Assembly: GCF_013410745.1 (NCBI RefSeq)
Contig: NZ_JACCFY010000001.1
Location: 1,302,001 to 1,366,000, forward strand
From: Nesterenkonia xinjiangensis
GTDB lineage: Bacteria > Actinomycetota > Actinomycetes > Actinomycetales > Micrococcaceae
DNA: 64,000 bases
Direction: 5' to 3'
Numbering within the stretch: the stretch's first letter is position 1; the number at the start of each line of letters is the position of its first letter. The notes under the pieces were generated by a model. It had not been told where the DNA came from and did not search any database. It worked only from the letters and a program-made list of their open reading frames with translations. A program made the position numbers and the translations under genes. Of the stretch, positions 44,258 to 51,666 are shown one piece after another.

Positions 44258-44295
44258 GTCAGCCGGCGCCGCCGCCGTCAGCCGGCGCCGCCGCC
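44258..44295. repeat. Two tandem copies of a 19-bp GC-rich repeat
   Basis: GTCAGCCGGCGCCGCCGCC occurs twice head to tail (44258-44276 and 44277-44295), with a partial third start. The second copy encodes the last residues and stop of rhaM, so the Gly-Gly-Gly-Ala-Gly tail of RhaM comes from the repeat. It looks like a slippage duplication. Confidence 0.85.
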
Positions 44296-44634
44296 GTCGG
44301 CCGTGGCGAGCTGGTCCTCCAGGTGGAAGACCTCCTTCAGCTCCAGGAAGCCGGTGTCCGGGCGGGCGCCTTCGAGGTCGACGAAGAACTCCCCCATCTC
44401 GGCCTGCCACCGGGCATTGACCTCTTCGGCCTCCATGGCCGCCTGCGCCTCCTCGAGGGACTCGACCTCGACATAGCCGATGAGCAGGCCGTCTTCGCGC
44501 AGGAACAGTGAGTAGTTGTGCCAGCCGGAGCGCTTGAGCGCACGGAGCATGTCCGGCCACACGGCGGCGTGCCTCTCGGCGTACTCCTCGATCCGCTCGG
44601 GCTTCACCTGCAGCTGGAAGCAGACGCGACGCAT
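44278..44634 (-). CDS. rhaM: L-rhamnose mutarotase
   Basis: The 118-residue protein matches RhaM: RVCFQLQVKPERIEEYAERHAAVWPDMLRAL at the start with the active-site His (about 22), SGWHNYSLFLREDGLLIGYVEVE in the middle, and MGEFFVDLEG near the end. It interconverts alpha and beta L-rhamnose so that the isomerase gets its preferred anomer. The normal length is about 104; the extra Gly-rich tail is from a 19-bp tandem repeat. Operators lie just upstream at 44653-44677. It is a single-gene unit away from the main rha operon. Confidence 0.93.
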   Translation of the reverse strand: MRRVCFQLQVKPERIEEYAERHAAVWPDMLRALKRSGWHNYSLFLREDGLLIGYVEVESLEEAQAAMEAEEVNARWQAEMGEFFVDLEGARPDTGFLELKEVFHLEDQLATADGGGAG

Positions 44635-44652
44635 GTGGTCCTCCTCAGATGA

Positions 44653-44677
44653 GATTCACGTGAGGTGAATCGTTTCA
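44653..44677. promoter_or_regulatory. Overlapping operators upstream of rhaM
   Basis: TGAATCGTTTCA (44666-44677) is the LacI-type site shared with rhaI and the MFS gene. GATTCAC (44653-44659) and GTGAATC (44665-44671) form a further perfect inverted repeat with a 5-base spacer overlapping it. Confidence 0.6.
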
Positions 44678-44705
44678 CTTCTGAGGCGGAAACTCCAGAG
44701 AAAGT

Positions 44706-44785
44706 TCGAGTGGCCACAAATGACGGCACCTGCTGTCGGGATACGGCGTGTCACCGGGCGAATGACGTCATATGTGGCCACTCGA
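44706..44785. repeat. Palindromic repeat element, copy C
   Basis: TCGAGTGGCCACA (44706-44718) and TGTGGCCACTCGA (44773-44785) are perfect 13-bp arms. ATGACGGCA pairs with TGACGTCAT (one mismatch) inside, and the centre GATACGGCGTGTC forms a hairpin with a G-T pair. It is 80 bp, and aligns without gaps with copy A at 9151-9230 at about 59 of 80 positions. It lies between rhaM and the PfpI-like gene. Confidence 0.8.
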
Positions 44786-44801
44786 TCTCAAGGACGAGGC
44801 C

Positions 44802-45380
44802 TCAGGCTTTCTCCGCGACGAGCTCGAGCAGCGTGCGGTTGAAGGCCTCGAGGTCATTCGGAGTCCGCGAGGTGACGAGGCCGCCGTCGACGACGACCTC
44901 CTCGTCCACCCACTCGGCGCCGGCATTGGTCAGGTCGGTGCGCAGCGCCGCGTAGCTGGTCATCCTGCGGCCGGAGACCTGACCGATCTCGGTGAGGATC
45001 CAGGGGCCGTGACAGATCGCCGCGACCGGCTTTGATTCGCTGAAGAAGCCGGAGACGAACTCCTGGGCCTTCTCGTCGATGCGAAGCGCATCGGCATTCA
45101 GAGTGCCTCCGGGCAGCACCAGGGCATCGAAGTCAGCCGCGCTGACGGTGCCGAGCTGATGGTCGACGTCGAAGTGGTCGGCATGCTCCCAGTCCCCCTT
45201 CATGGCCTGCAGGGAGCTCTCCTTCGGAGACACGATCTTCGGAGTGCCGCCGGCCCGACGGATCGCGGCGATCGGCTCGGTGAGCTCGGGGAGCTCCACG
45301 CCGTCGGTCACCAGCAGGGCGATGGTCCTGCCGTCGATCGAGACGTCCGTGCGTGCAGCGGACTCAGTGTGGTGAGTCAT
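44802..45380 (-). CDS. DJ-1/PfpI family protein (type 1 glutamine amidotransferase-like)
   Basis: The 192-residue protein has the PfpI fold: ALLVTDGVELPELTEPIAAI with the catalytic Glu region, FDALVLPGGTLNADALR, the nucleophile elbow AICHGPWIL with Cys, and SYAALRTDLTNAGAEWVDEEVVVDGGLVTSRTPNDL. Members (YhbO, PfpI) act as general stress proteins, proposed as deglycases, glyoxalases or chaperones. It is a single gene following the palindromic repeat. The sequence is typical and intact. Confidence 0.9.
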   Translation of the reverse strand: MTHHTESAARTDVSIDGRTIALLVTDGVELPELTEPIAAIRRAGGTPKIVSPKESSLQAMKGDWEHADHFDVDHQLGTVSAADFDALVLPGGTLNADALRIDEKAQEFVSGFFSESKPVAAICHGPWILTEIGQVSGRRMTSYAALRTDLTNAGAEWVDEEVVVDGGLVTSRTPNDLEAFNRTLLELVAEKA

Positions 45381-45569
45381 CGGTGAACTCCTCTCATCGG
45401 GGTCTCCCTCCGCACTGTGTGTCGGCGCAGGAAGGAATCAGCAGATTCATCCGTGCAGAACACGCACACCCGGAGCACTGTTCCCGGAAGCGAGAACTCC
45501 GAGGCAGATGATCCCCTCATGTGCCGGTCGGCGCTGCCCTGTGAGGCCCGGCACCTAAGGACTTGAGCC

Positions 45570-46457
45570 TCAGCCCAGGATGTCTTCGCGCCGGTCCCGC
45601 AGATAGGGGTTCTTCCGGCGCGAATCCGCCAACACCGACGCGCTGATCCGGCCGATCAGCAGCTCTTCCCCTGAGTCGGCCGAGGCGACTGGGGCTCCGT
45701 CGGGTCCGGCGATCAGGCTCAGCCCGTTGTACCGGAACTCTGCATCTGCACCGGTGTAGTTCGCGTAAGCCACATACATCTGGTTCTCCAGGGCACGGGC
45801 GGGCACCAGCAGCCGGGAGACCGCCTCGAAGCCGACCATGTTCGCCGTGGGCACCACCAGCAGGTCCGCTCCGGCCAGCGCCAGCCGGCGCGCGATCTCG
45901 GGGAACTCCACGTCATAGCAGATCGCCAGGCCGATCCCCCAGCCGTGCCACTCCACTACGGCCCTCGCCGCCACTTCCGACGTCGGCCCAGCCGAGCCCA
46001 GCTCGGCCCGGTCGAACTGTTGCGCATCGACGTCGCCGAAGAGGTGCAGCTTCCGCCAGCGGAGCAGCTCGCGGCCACTCTCATCGATGAATGCCGCGCT
46101 GTTGAACACCTGATCGCCGTCGCGCTCGGGGAATCCGTGACAGATCGCCACACCGTGTCTCCGCGCGATCTCCGCCATCCGCGCCAGCGCCGACCCACCC
46201 GCTGCTTCCGCGAGCGCCTCCACCGCCTTCCGGCCGATCGCGTAGCCGCTCAGGTGCATCTCCGGCAGCAGAAGCAGATCGGCCCCCGCCTCCGCCGCCT
46301 CGGCGGCGAGCCGGTGAGTGCGTGTCAGCGCGGCGGCGACGACGTCACCGGGTGCGTCGAGACCCTGCCGGGACGCATCAATCGGGGGCACCTGCGCCAG
46401 CGCCACTGTCAGCGTCTCCGCCGGACGCTCCGGGGGTCCCTCGTTCCGTTCCGTCAT
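45570..46457 (-). CDS. Nitrilase-superfamily amidase, DavA-like
   Basis: The 295-residue protein carries the complete Glu-Lys-Cys triad of carbon-nitrogen hydrolases: Glu66 (LLPEMHLSGY), Lys136 (RKLHLFGD) and Cys180 (AICYDVEFPE), plus VVPTANMVGFEAVS. It is closest in pattern to 5-aminovaleramidase (DavA) of Pseudomonas lysine catabolism. Its start is 9 bp after the stop of the DavB-like oxidase gene, so it probably hydrolyses the amide made by that enzyme, giving a free amino acid such as 5-aminovalerate and ammonia. If the oxidase used tryptophan it would release indole-acetate, an alternative I think less likely. Confidence 0.83.
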   Translation of the reverse strand: MTERNEGPPERPAETLTVALAQVPPIDASRQGLDAPGDVVAAALTRTHRLAAEAAEAGADLLLLPEMHLSGYAIGRKAVEALAEAAGGSALARMAEIARRHGVAICHGFPERDGDQVFNSAAFIDESGRELLRWRKLHLFGDVDAQQFDRAELGSAGPTSEVAARAVVEWHGWGIGLAICYDVEFPEIARRLALAGADLLVVPTANMVGFEAVSRLLVPARALENQMYVAYANYTGADAEFRYNGLSLIAGPDGAPVASADSGEELLIGRISASVLADSRRKNPYLRDRREDILG

Positions 46458-46466
46458 CTCAGCCCG

Positions 46467-48140
46467 TCATTCCGGCAGCCGCACGGGCCGCAGCTGGTCA
46501 TAGACGTCCCCGGGCCCGGGGTTCTCCACCGGACTGGCTCCGCCGAAGTGGGCCATGATCCCCCAGACGGCGTTGAGCGCGGTCTGCACCGCACCTTCCG
46601 CCCAGGCCGGGGTGAAGGAGATGTCGTCCCCGGCCAGGAACATCCCTCGCTCGTGCTCGGGAAGGTCCCGCTGGACGAAGTGCGAGTACATGCGCTCGTT
46701 GTACCGGTAATGCCCCGGCAGGGCTCCCTTGAACGCCCCCAGGAAGTAAGGGTCGTTCTCCCAGGAGACGGTGATCGGCTCCCCCACCACGTGGGAGCGG
46801 ATGTCCACGTCCGGGTAGATCCGGCTCAGGGCGTCCAGGGCGAGGTCCACGCGTCGTTGCACGGGATGCGGGAGCATCTTCAGGGCGTCGCTCATCCAGG
46901 AGTAGCTCAGGCAGATCACCCCAGGCAGGTCCGGGCCGTCGTCGAAGAGGTAGGTCCCGCGGGTGAGCCGGTCGGTCAGCGTCATGCTCATCGCCTCACG
47001 GCCGGTCTCCGGGTCCAGATCCCGCCAGAACGGGCGGTCCACCATGACGAAGGTCTTCGCCGACTGCATGTAGCGGGTGCGGTCCAGGGCCATCCACAGG
47101 TCCTGAGAGAGCAGCTCCTCCTCGACCTCCACCTGAGTCGTCAGCAGCCAGGACTGGCAGGTCGCCAGCACTGCGTCATACCGCCGCTCCTCGCCCGAGG
47201 AGTCGACGACGGCGAACCGCCCGTCCGCGGCACGGGAGACCCTGGTCACCGCCCCGCGGGGGGCGCCGTCGTGCAGGTCCGCCAGCGAGGTGCCGGCCCG
47301 CCAGTGCGCCGCGTCATCCACCGGCCGGGTCCAGATCCCACGGGGCACCTGTTCGACTCCGCCCCGGATGAGGTGCTGGTCGTCGTCGAACTCGCAGACC
47401 GCGACGCGGAGGATCTCCAGCATGGTGTTGGGGAAGTCGGAGTCCCAGCCGCCGGTGCCGAACCCCACCTGGCCGAAGACCTCCCGATGCCGGAAGGAGA
47501 GTCGCGAGAACTCCGCCGAGGAGGCGATGAACTCGTAGAAGCTGTGGTCGTCCCAGGCGGGCACCAGCTCGTCCCAGATCCTTTTGACCGCGGCGGAGTC
47601 GCGACGACGCATGGCCTCCTGCAGCGCGTTCAGGTGCAGCACGGAATCCAGGGCGCCGTCCCAGGCCTGCGCGATCTCCTGGAACAGCGCTGGCAGGTCC
47701 TCCAGGGTCCGGGCGTACCAGGACCGCCCACCCAGCTCGATGACAGTGCTGCCGGCGGCCTCGGTCAGGGGATTGGGGAAAGGGGCGGTCTTCAGCCCGA
47801 GCAGGTCCACGTAGTGGAAGAACGCGGCCGAGGAGCGGGGGAACCGCATCCCGCCCAGCTCGGCGATCACCTGAGAGTCCTCCTGCCCGGGGACGCGGAA
47901 CGGTTCCGAGCGCAGCCGGCCGCCCAGCCTTTCGGCCTCGTGGACCACGGGACGCAGTCCCAGGCGCATCAGCTCATAAGCGGCCACCAGTCCGGCGATG
48001 CCCCCGCCGATGATCGCGACCTCTCGCCCGTGAGCAGAGGGCGGCACACTGCCCAGCCCTGCGGAGTGCTCCAGCCACCGATCGTAGGAGAAGGGAAAGT
48101 CGGGCCCGAAGGCCGTCAACCGGTGCGGCGTCTGCGTCAT
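46467..48140 (-). CDS. FAD-dependent L-lysine 2-monooxygenase, DavB-like
   Basis: The 557-residue flavoprotein has the FAD motif AIIGGGIAGLVAAYELM and the amine oxidase family layout. Segments GFGTGGWDSDFPNTMLEI, MALDRTRYMQSAKTFVMVDR, CLSYSWMSDALKMLPHPVQ and NPGPGDVYDQLRPV agree closely with my knowledge of Pseudomonas lysine 2-monooxygenase (DavB), which converts L-lysine to 5-aminovaleramide, CO2 and water. The length matches (about 560). ATG 48140 was chosen because FGPDFPFSYDRWLEHSAGLGS, the family N-terminus, follows directly. It is co-transcribed with the amidase. The later genes (davT, davD) are not in this window. Confidence 0.8.
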   Translation of the reverse strand: MTQTPHRLTAFGPDFPFSYDRWLEHSAGLGSVPPSAHGREVAIIGGGIAGLVAAYELMRLGLRPVVHEAERLGGRLRSEPFRVPGQEDSQVIAELGGMRFPRSSAAFFHYVDLLGLKTAPFPNPLTEAAGSTVIELGGRSWYARTLEDLPALFQEIAQAWDGALDSVLHLNALQEAMRRRDSAAVKRIWDELVPAWDDHSFYEFIASSAEFSRLSFRHREVFGQVGFGTGGWDSDFPNTMLEILRVAVCEFDDDQHLIRGGVEQVPRGIWTRPVDDAAHWRAGTSLADLHDGAPRGAVTRVSRAADGRFAVVDSSGEERRYDAVLATCQSWLLTTQVEVEEELLSQDLWMALDRTRYMQSAKTFVMVDRPFWRDLDPETGREAMSMTLTDRLTRGTYLFDDGPDLPGVICLSYSWMSDALKMLPHPVQRRVDLALDALSRIYPDVDIRSHVVGEPITVSWENDPYFLGAFKGALPGHYRYNERMYSHFVQRDLPEHERGMFLAGDDISFTPAWAEGAVQTALNAVWGIMAHFGGASPVENPGPGDVYDQLRPVRLPE

Positions 48141-48258
48141 CGCATCCTCTCTGGTCCGTCGACGTGATGCTAGCAACACTGCATGCATCACACCATGCCG
48201 AGGGGGCATCCGTCGTCGCCTTCGGCCGCAACGGGCTCGTCATGGGTATCCTGTCCCC

Positions 48259-49266
48259 ATGGCAATGGCTCAAGTGCGGGACGTCGCGGCGCATGCCGGT
48301 GTCTCGCCGGCCACGGTGTCCAACGCCCTGAATCACCCGGAGAAGGTCTCCTCGGCCACCCGCGAACGTGTGCTGAGCGCCATCGACGAGCTGGGCTACG
48401 TGCGCAACGACGCCGCGCGGCAGCTGCGCCAGCAGCAGAACCGCGCAGTGGGGATGATCGTGCTCGACGTCGCCAACCCGTTCTTCGCCGACGTCGCCTC
48501 CGGCGCGGAGAAGGGCCTGGTCGAGATGAAGCGCCCCCTGCTGCTGGGCAACTCCAGCCAGGACGGCGAGCGCGAGCTGGCCCATCTGCGGCTCTTCGAG
48601 GAGCAGCGCGTCTCCGGGCTGCTGATCTCTCCGGTGGGTGATGTCCTGCCCCGGCTCCGGCGGATCAAGGAGCGCGGGACAGCAGTGGTGATCGTGGACC
48701 GCAAGTCCGGGGCCGACGAGTTCTCCTCGGTCTCCACCGATGACCACCTCGGCGGCCGCCTCGCCGCCGAGCACCTGATCACCCAGGGGCGCCGCCGCAT
48801 CGCGGTGATCGGCGGCCCGCTGAACATCCGGCAGGTGGCCCACCGCTACGCGGGCGCCGAAGCGGCGGCCAAAGAGCACGACGGCGTCAGCGTCAAGATG
48901 TACGACACCGGCGCCATGGACGTGGAGTCCGGACGCCAGGCGACCCAGGGGCTGCTGGCGCTGCCCGCCGCCGAACGCCCGGACGCGATCTTCGCGACCA
49001 ACGACTTGGTGGCCCTGGGGGTGCTGCAGGAGCTGGCGCGCGCCGCGGTGAAGGTGCCTGAGGACATCGCCCTGATCGGCTACGACGACATCCAGTTCGC
49101 CGCGTCGGCGACCGTGCCGATCAGCTCGGTGCGGCAGCCGGCGGCGGAGATGGGCCAGCGGGCGGCCGAGCTGCTCGTCGCAGCCATCGAGGACCCGGAG
49201 GTCCCGGTCCAACACCCGGTGTTCACCCCCACCCTGGTGCCCCGCCAGTCCACCGTCGGCGCCTGA
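48259..49266 (+). CDS. LacI family transcriptional regulator
   Basis: The 335-residue protein starts VRDVAAHAGVSPATVSNALN, the classic LacI helix-turn-helix, with the hinge NDAARQLRQ, followed by a periplasmic-binding-protein-like ligand domain (GMIVLDVANPFFADVASGAE; IFATNDLVALGVLQEL; IGYDDIQFAASAT). It is divergent from the DavB gene and is the only LacI-type regulator here, so it is the candidate for the TGAAWCGWTTCA sites of the rhamnose genes. TATCCT at 48247-48252 lies 6 bases before the ATG and no ribosome site is seen, suggesting a leaderless message. The effector is probably rhamnose or rhamnulose (inference). Confidence 0.88.
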   Translation: MAMAQVRDVAAHAGVSPATVSNALNHPEKVSSATRERVLSAIDELGYVRNDAARQLRQQQNRAVGMIVLDVANPFFADVASGAEKGLVEMKRPLLLGNSSQDGERELAHLRLFEEQRVSGLLISPVGDVLPRLRRIKERGTAVVIVDRKSGADEFSSVSTDDHLGGRLAAEHLITQGRRRIAVIGGPLNIRQVAHRYAGAEAAAKEHDGVSVKMYDTGAMDVESGRQATQGLLALPAAERPDAIFATNDLVALGVLQELARAAVKVPEDIALIGYDDIQFAASATVPISSVRQPAAEMGQRAAELLVAAIEDPEVPVQHPVFTPTLVPRQSTVGA

Positions 49267-49288
49267 GGCCCACCGACCTCCGACGGCG

Positions 49289-49600
49289 TCAGCCGAGGAT
49301 GCCGGCGATGTAGCCGATGAAGATCAGCAGGAGCACCGCTACCAGCACCGTCACGATCGCGATGACGGGCTTCGACCTGGGCGGCCTCGGCGGCGCGGAT
49401 TCGGGCTGCGTGTCGGCGGTGCTCCCGGAATCGGGCGGCGTCTCACCGGGCGGCACTCCTCCGCCGGGTTCGAGACCTGTGGCATCCTCAGGCTGCGGGC
49501 CAGGGTCGCCCTGGGGCGACGTCGATCGTGAGGTCACGGTCGATCCTCCATCCTGATCGGGCGGCCCCACGGGACTCTCCGAGGGCTCGGCTGTCCCCAT
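49289..49600 (-). CDS. DUF6480-like tail-anchored protein
   Basis: A 103-residue protein with a disordered Pro/Gly/Ser-rich N-terminus containing GLEPGGGVPPGETPP, the recognisable DUF6480 motif of actinobacteria, and a single C-terminal membrane helix (KPVIAIVTVLVAVLLLIFI). It would be a small tail-anchored membrane protein of unknown function. ATG 49600 is chosen from the motif position; no strong ribosome site is seen, and a longer form to 49684 is possible. It is convergent with the LacI gene, 22 bp away. Confidence 0.65.
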   Translation of the reverse strand: MGTAEPSESPVGPPDQDGGSTVTSRSTSPQGDPGPQPEDATGLEPGGGVPPGETPPDSGSTADTQPESAPPRPPRSKPVIAIVTVLVAVLLLIFIGYIAGILG

Positions 49601-49681
49601 CCAGCCTACGCGGCGGCGCCGTGGCACGTCACGGAATCTGCGCCTGCGCTGCGCATCACACGATGCCGAACCAACAGTAGT

Positions 49682-49704
49682 CATACAAGTCTCGCACTTA
49701 TACG
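49682..49704. promoter_or_regulatory. GntR-type operator before the galactarate dehydratase
   Basis: CATACAAGT (49682-49690) and ACTTATACG (49696-49704) are inverted repeats around ctcgc with two mismatches, 9 bp before the ATG. It fits the half-site size of FadR-subfamily GntR proteins; the GntR gene at 50883 is the likely binder. Confidence 0.55.
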
Positions 49705-49713
49705 ATCACTGTC

Positions 49714-50847
49714 ATGGCCTACTCCCCTGATGCGATCCGGCACATCCGCCTCTCCACCGCCACCCTCCCGCTGCCCACCCCCATCTCCGACGCCAAGGTC
49801 TTCACCGGCCGGCAGAAGCCGATGACCGAGGTCGTCTTCCTCTTCGCCGAGATCACCACCGCGCAGGGCCACCAGGGCGTGGGGTTCTCCTACTCCAAGC
49901 GCGCCGGCGGTCCCGCCCAGTACGCACACGCCAAGGAGGTCGCTGAGAACGTCATCGGCGAGGACCCCCATGACATCGCCAAGCTCTACGACAAGCTTCT
50001 CTGGGCCGGCGCCTCCGTGGGGCGCTCCGGAGTCGCCACCCAGGCGCTGGCTGCGATCGACATCGCCCTCTACGACCTCAAGGCGAGGCGCGCCGACCTC
50101 CCGCTGGCCAAGCTCCTCGGCGCCCACCGGGACTCGGTGCGGACCTACAACACCTCCGGAGGCTTCCTCCACGCCACCGTCGAGGAGATCACCGCACGGG
50201 CCGACCAGTCACGGGCGGAGGGCATCGGCGGCATCAAGATCAAGGTCGGACTGCCTGATACGGCGGAGGACCTGCGCCGGGTCACCGCGGTCCGCGAGCA
50301 CCTCGGCCCCGAGGTGCCGCTGATGGTGGACGCCAACCAGCAGTGGGACCGCGCCACCGCGCTGCGCATGGGCCGCCGGCTCGAGGAGTTCGACCTCATC
50401 TGGATCGAGGAGCCCCTGGACGCCTACGACGCCGAGGGCCACGCCGCCCTGACCACCGCCCTGGACACCCCCATCGCCACCGGGGAGATGCTCGCCTCGG
50501 TGACCGAGCACCAGCGGCTCATCGACGCGCGCTCCTGCGACATCATCCAGCCCGACGCCCCGCGCGTGGGGGGCATCACCCAGTTCCTGCGGCTCTCCGC
50601 CCTGGCCCATCACGCCGGACTCGGCCTGGCTCCGCACTTCGCGATGGAGATCCATCTGCACCTGGCCGCGGCCTACCCGACCGAGCCCTGGGTGGAGCAC
50701 TTCGACTGGCTGGACCCGCTCTTCGAGGAGCGCCTGGAGATCCGCGAGGGCCGCATGCTGGTGCCGGACCGTCCCGGGCTGGGCATCACGCTCACCGAGC
50801 AGGCCCGATCATGGACCACCGAATCCGTGGAGTTCGGCACCCGCTGA
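49714..50847 (+). CDS. L-talarate/galactarate dehydratase (enolase superfamily)
   Basis: The 377-residue enzyme matches talarate/galactarate dehydratase: YNTSGGFLH, GGIKIKVG (KxK bases), MVDANQQWD (metal Asp), WIEEPLDAYDAEGHA (metal Glu), IATGEML (third Glu) and APHFAMEIHLHLAAAYP (the His base). It dehydrates galactarate to 5-keto-4-deoxyglucarate, which KdgD at 52738 takes on. It is first of a block galrD-gntR-lysR-kdgD-ksgaDH. There is no clear ribosome site, so it may be leaderless. It is distinct from GudD at 25963, so two aldarates are handled. Confidence 0.92.
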   Translation: MAYSPDAIRHIRLSTATLPLPTPISDAKVFTGRQKPMTEVVFLFAEITTAQGHQGVGFSYSKRAGGPAQYAHAKEVAENVIGEDPHDIAKLYDKLLWAGASVGRSGVATQALAAIDIALYDLKARRADLPLAKLLGAHRDSVRTYNTSGGFLHATVEEITARADQSRAEGIGGIKIKVGLPDTAEDLRRVTAVREHLGPEVPLMVDANQQWDRATALRMGRRLEEFDLIWIEEPLDAYDAEGHAALTTALDTPIATGEMLASVTEHQRLIDARSCDIIQPDAPRVGGITQFLRLSALAHHAGLGLAPHFAMEIHLHLAAAYPTEPWVEHFDWLDPLFEERLEIREGRMLVPDRPGLGITLTEQARSWTTESVEFGTR

Positions 50848-50882
50848 GCCGCCCATCCGCCGTCGTCAGGCAGAATCTGGAC

Positions 50883-51551
50883 ATGAGCATCAACCGCACC
50901 ACCGCACTGACCGAGCATCTGCGTCGACGGATCCTCGACGGCGAGATCGCCGTGGGCGAGAAGCTGCCCTCCGAGGCGCAGCTGATCACGGAGCACAAGG
51001 TCAGCCGCACTGTGGTGCGCGAGGCACTGGGCCGCCTGCAGATCGCCGGGCTCATCCGGACGCGCCGCGGAGCAGGCAGCTTCGCCCTGACTCCGCCGGC
51101 CGAGCACCGTCATGACGCCCCACCGCCGCCCCACACTCCGGAGGAGCGCGCCACGCTGATCGAGTATCGGATGGCGCTGGAGTGCGAGGCCGCAGCCCTG
51201 GCCGCCCGGCGGCGCAGTCCCGCCCAGCTGGAGAACCTGCGGGCCGCACTCGAGGCCTTCGCCCAGGGCGCCGACCACCCCGCCACCGCAGTGGAGCAGG
51301 ACTTCATGTTCCACCGCGAGATCGCCGCCGCCTCGGGGAACCCGCACCTGCTCTCCGCCGTCGAGCAGCTGGGCCCGTCGATGATCGCCATGCCGCGTCC
51401 TCGACTGGAGACCACCCACGACGACGCCTCCCGCCCGCTGGCCGAGCACCAAGCGGTGCTCGACGCCGTCGCCGAGGGCGACCCGACCGCCGCCTCGGCG
51501 GCGATGCGCAGCCACCTCTCAGCCTCGCGGCGCCGGGTGCTCGCGGACTGA
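50883..51551 (+). CDS. GntR family regulator (FadR/FCD subfamily)
   Basis: The 222-residue protein has an N-terminal winged helix (LPSEAQLITEHKVSRTVVREALGRLQ, about 30-55; TRRGAGSF is the wing) and an FCD ligand domain with metal-binding His residues in FMFHREIA, AEHQAVLDA and RSHLSAS. CAGAAT lies 6 bases before the ATG with no ribosome site, suggesting a leaderless message. It follows the galactarate dehydratase by 35 bp and probably controls it through the inverted repeat at 49682; galactarate or its dehydration product would be the effector (inference). Confidence 0.87.
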   Translation: MSINRTTALTEHLRRRILDGEIAVGEKLPSEAQLITEHKVSRTVVREALGRLQIAGLIRTRRGAGSFALTPPAEHRHDAPPPPHTPEERATLIEYRMALECEAAALAARRRSPAQLENLRAALEAFAQGADHPATAVEQDFMFHREIAAASGNPHLLSAVEQLGPSMIAMPRPRLETTHDDASRPLAEHQAVLDAVAEGDPTAASAAMRSHLSASRRRVLAD

Positions 51552-51666
51552 GCACCATGCCATGCCCCTTGGGCATCACCGCCGCCCCACCTTGAACAGC
51601 TGTGACCTGCATGACACCATGATGCTCGGAAGGGATCACACTTCCCCCAACCGATACTTGGAGTGC

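Noticed and set aside
44258-44295. Short tandem repeat considered as a CRISPR fragment
   Set aside because: Copies are directly adjacent with no spacers and no cas genes are present.
45521-45554. GTGCCGG/CCGGCAC inverted repeat after davA as a terminator
   Set aside because: The arms are 7 bp with a 20-base loop; possible but not strong enough to list as a feature.
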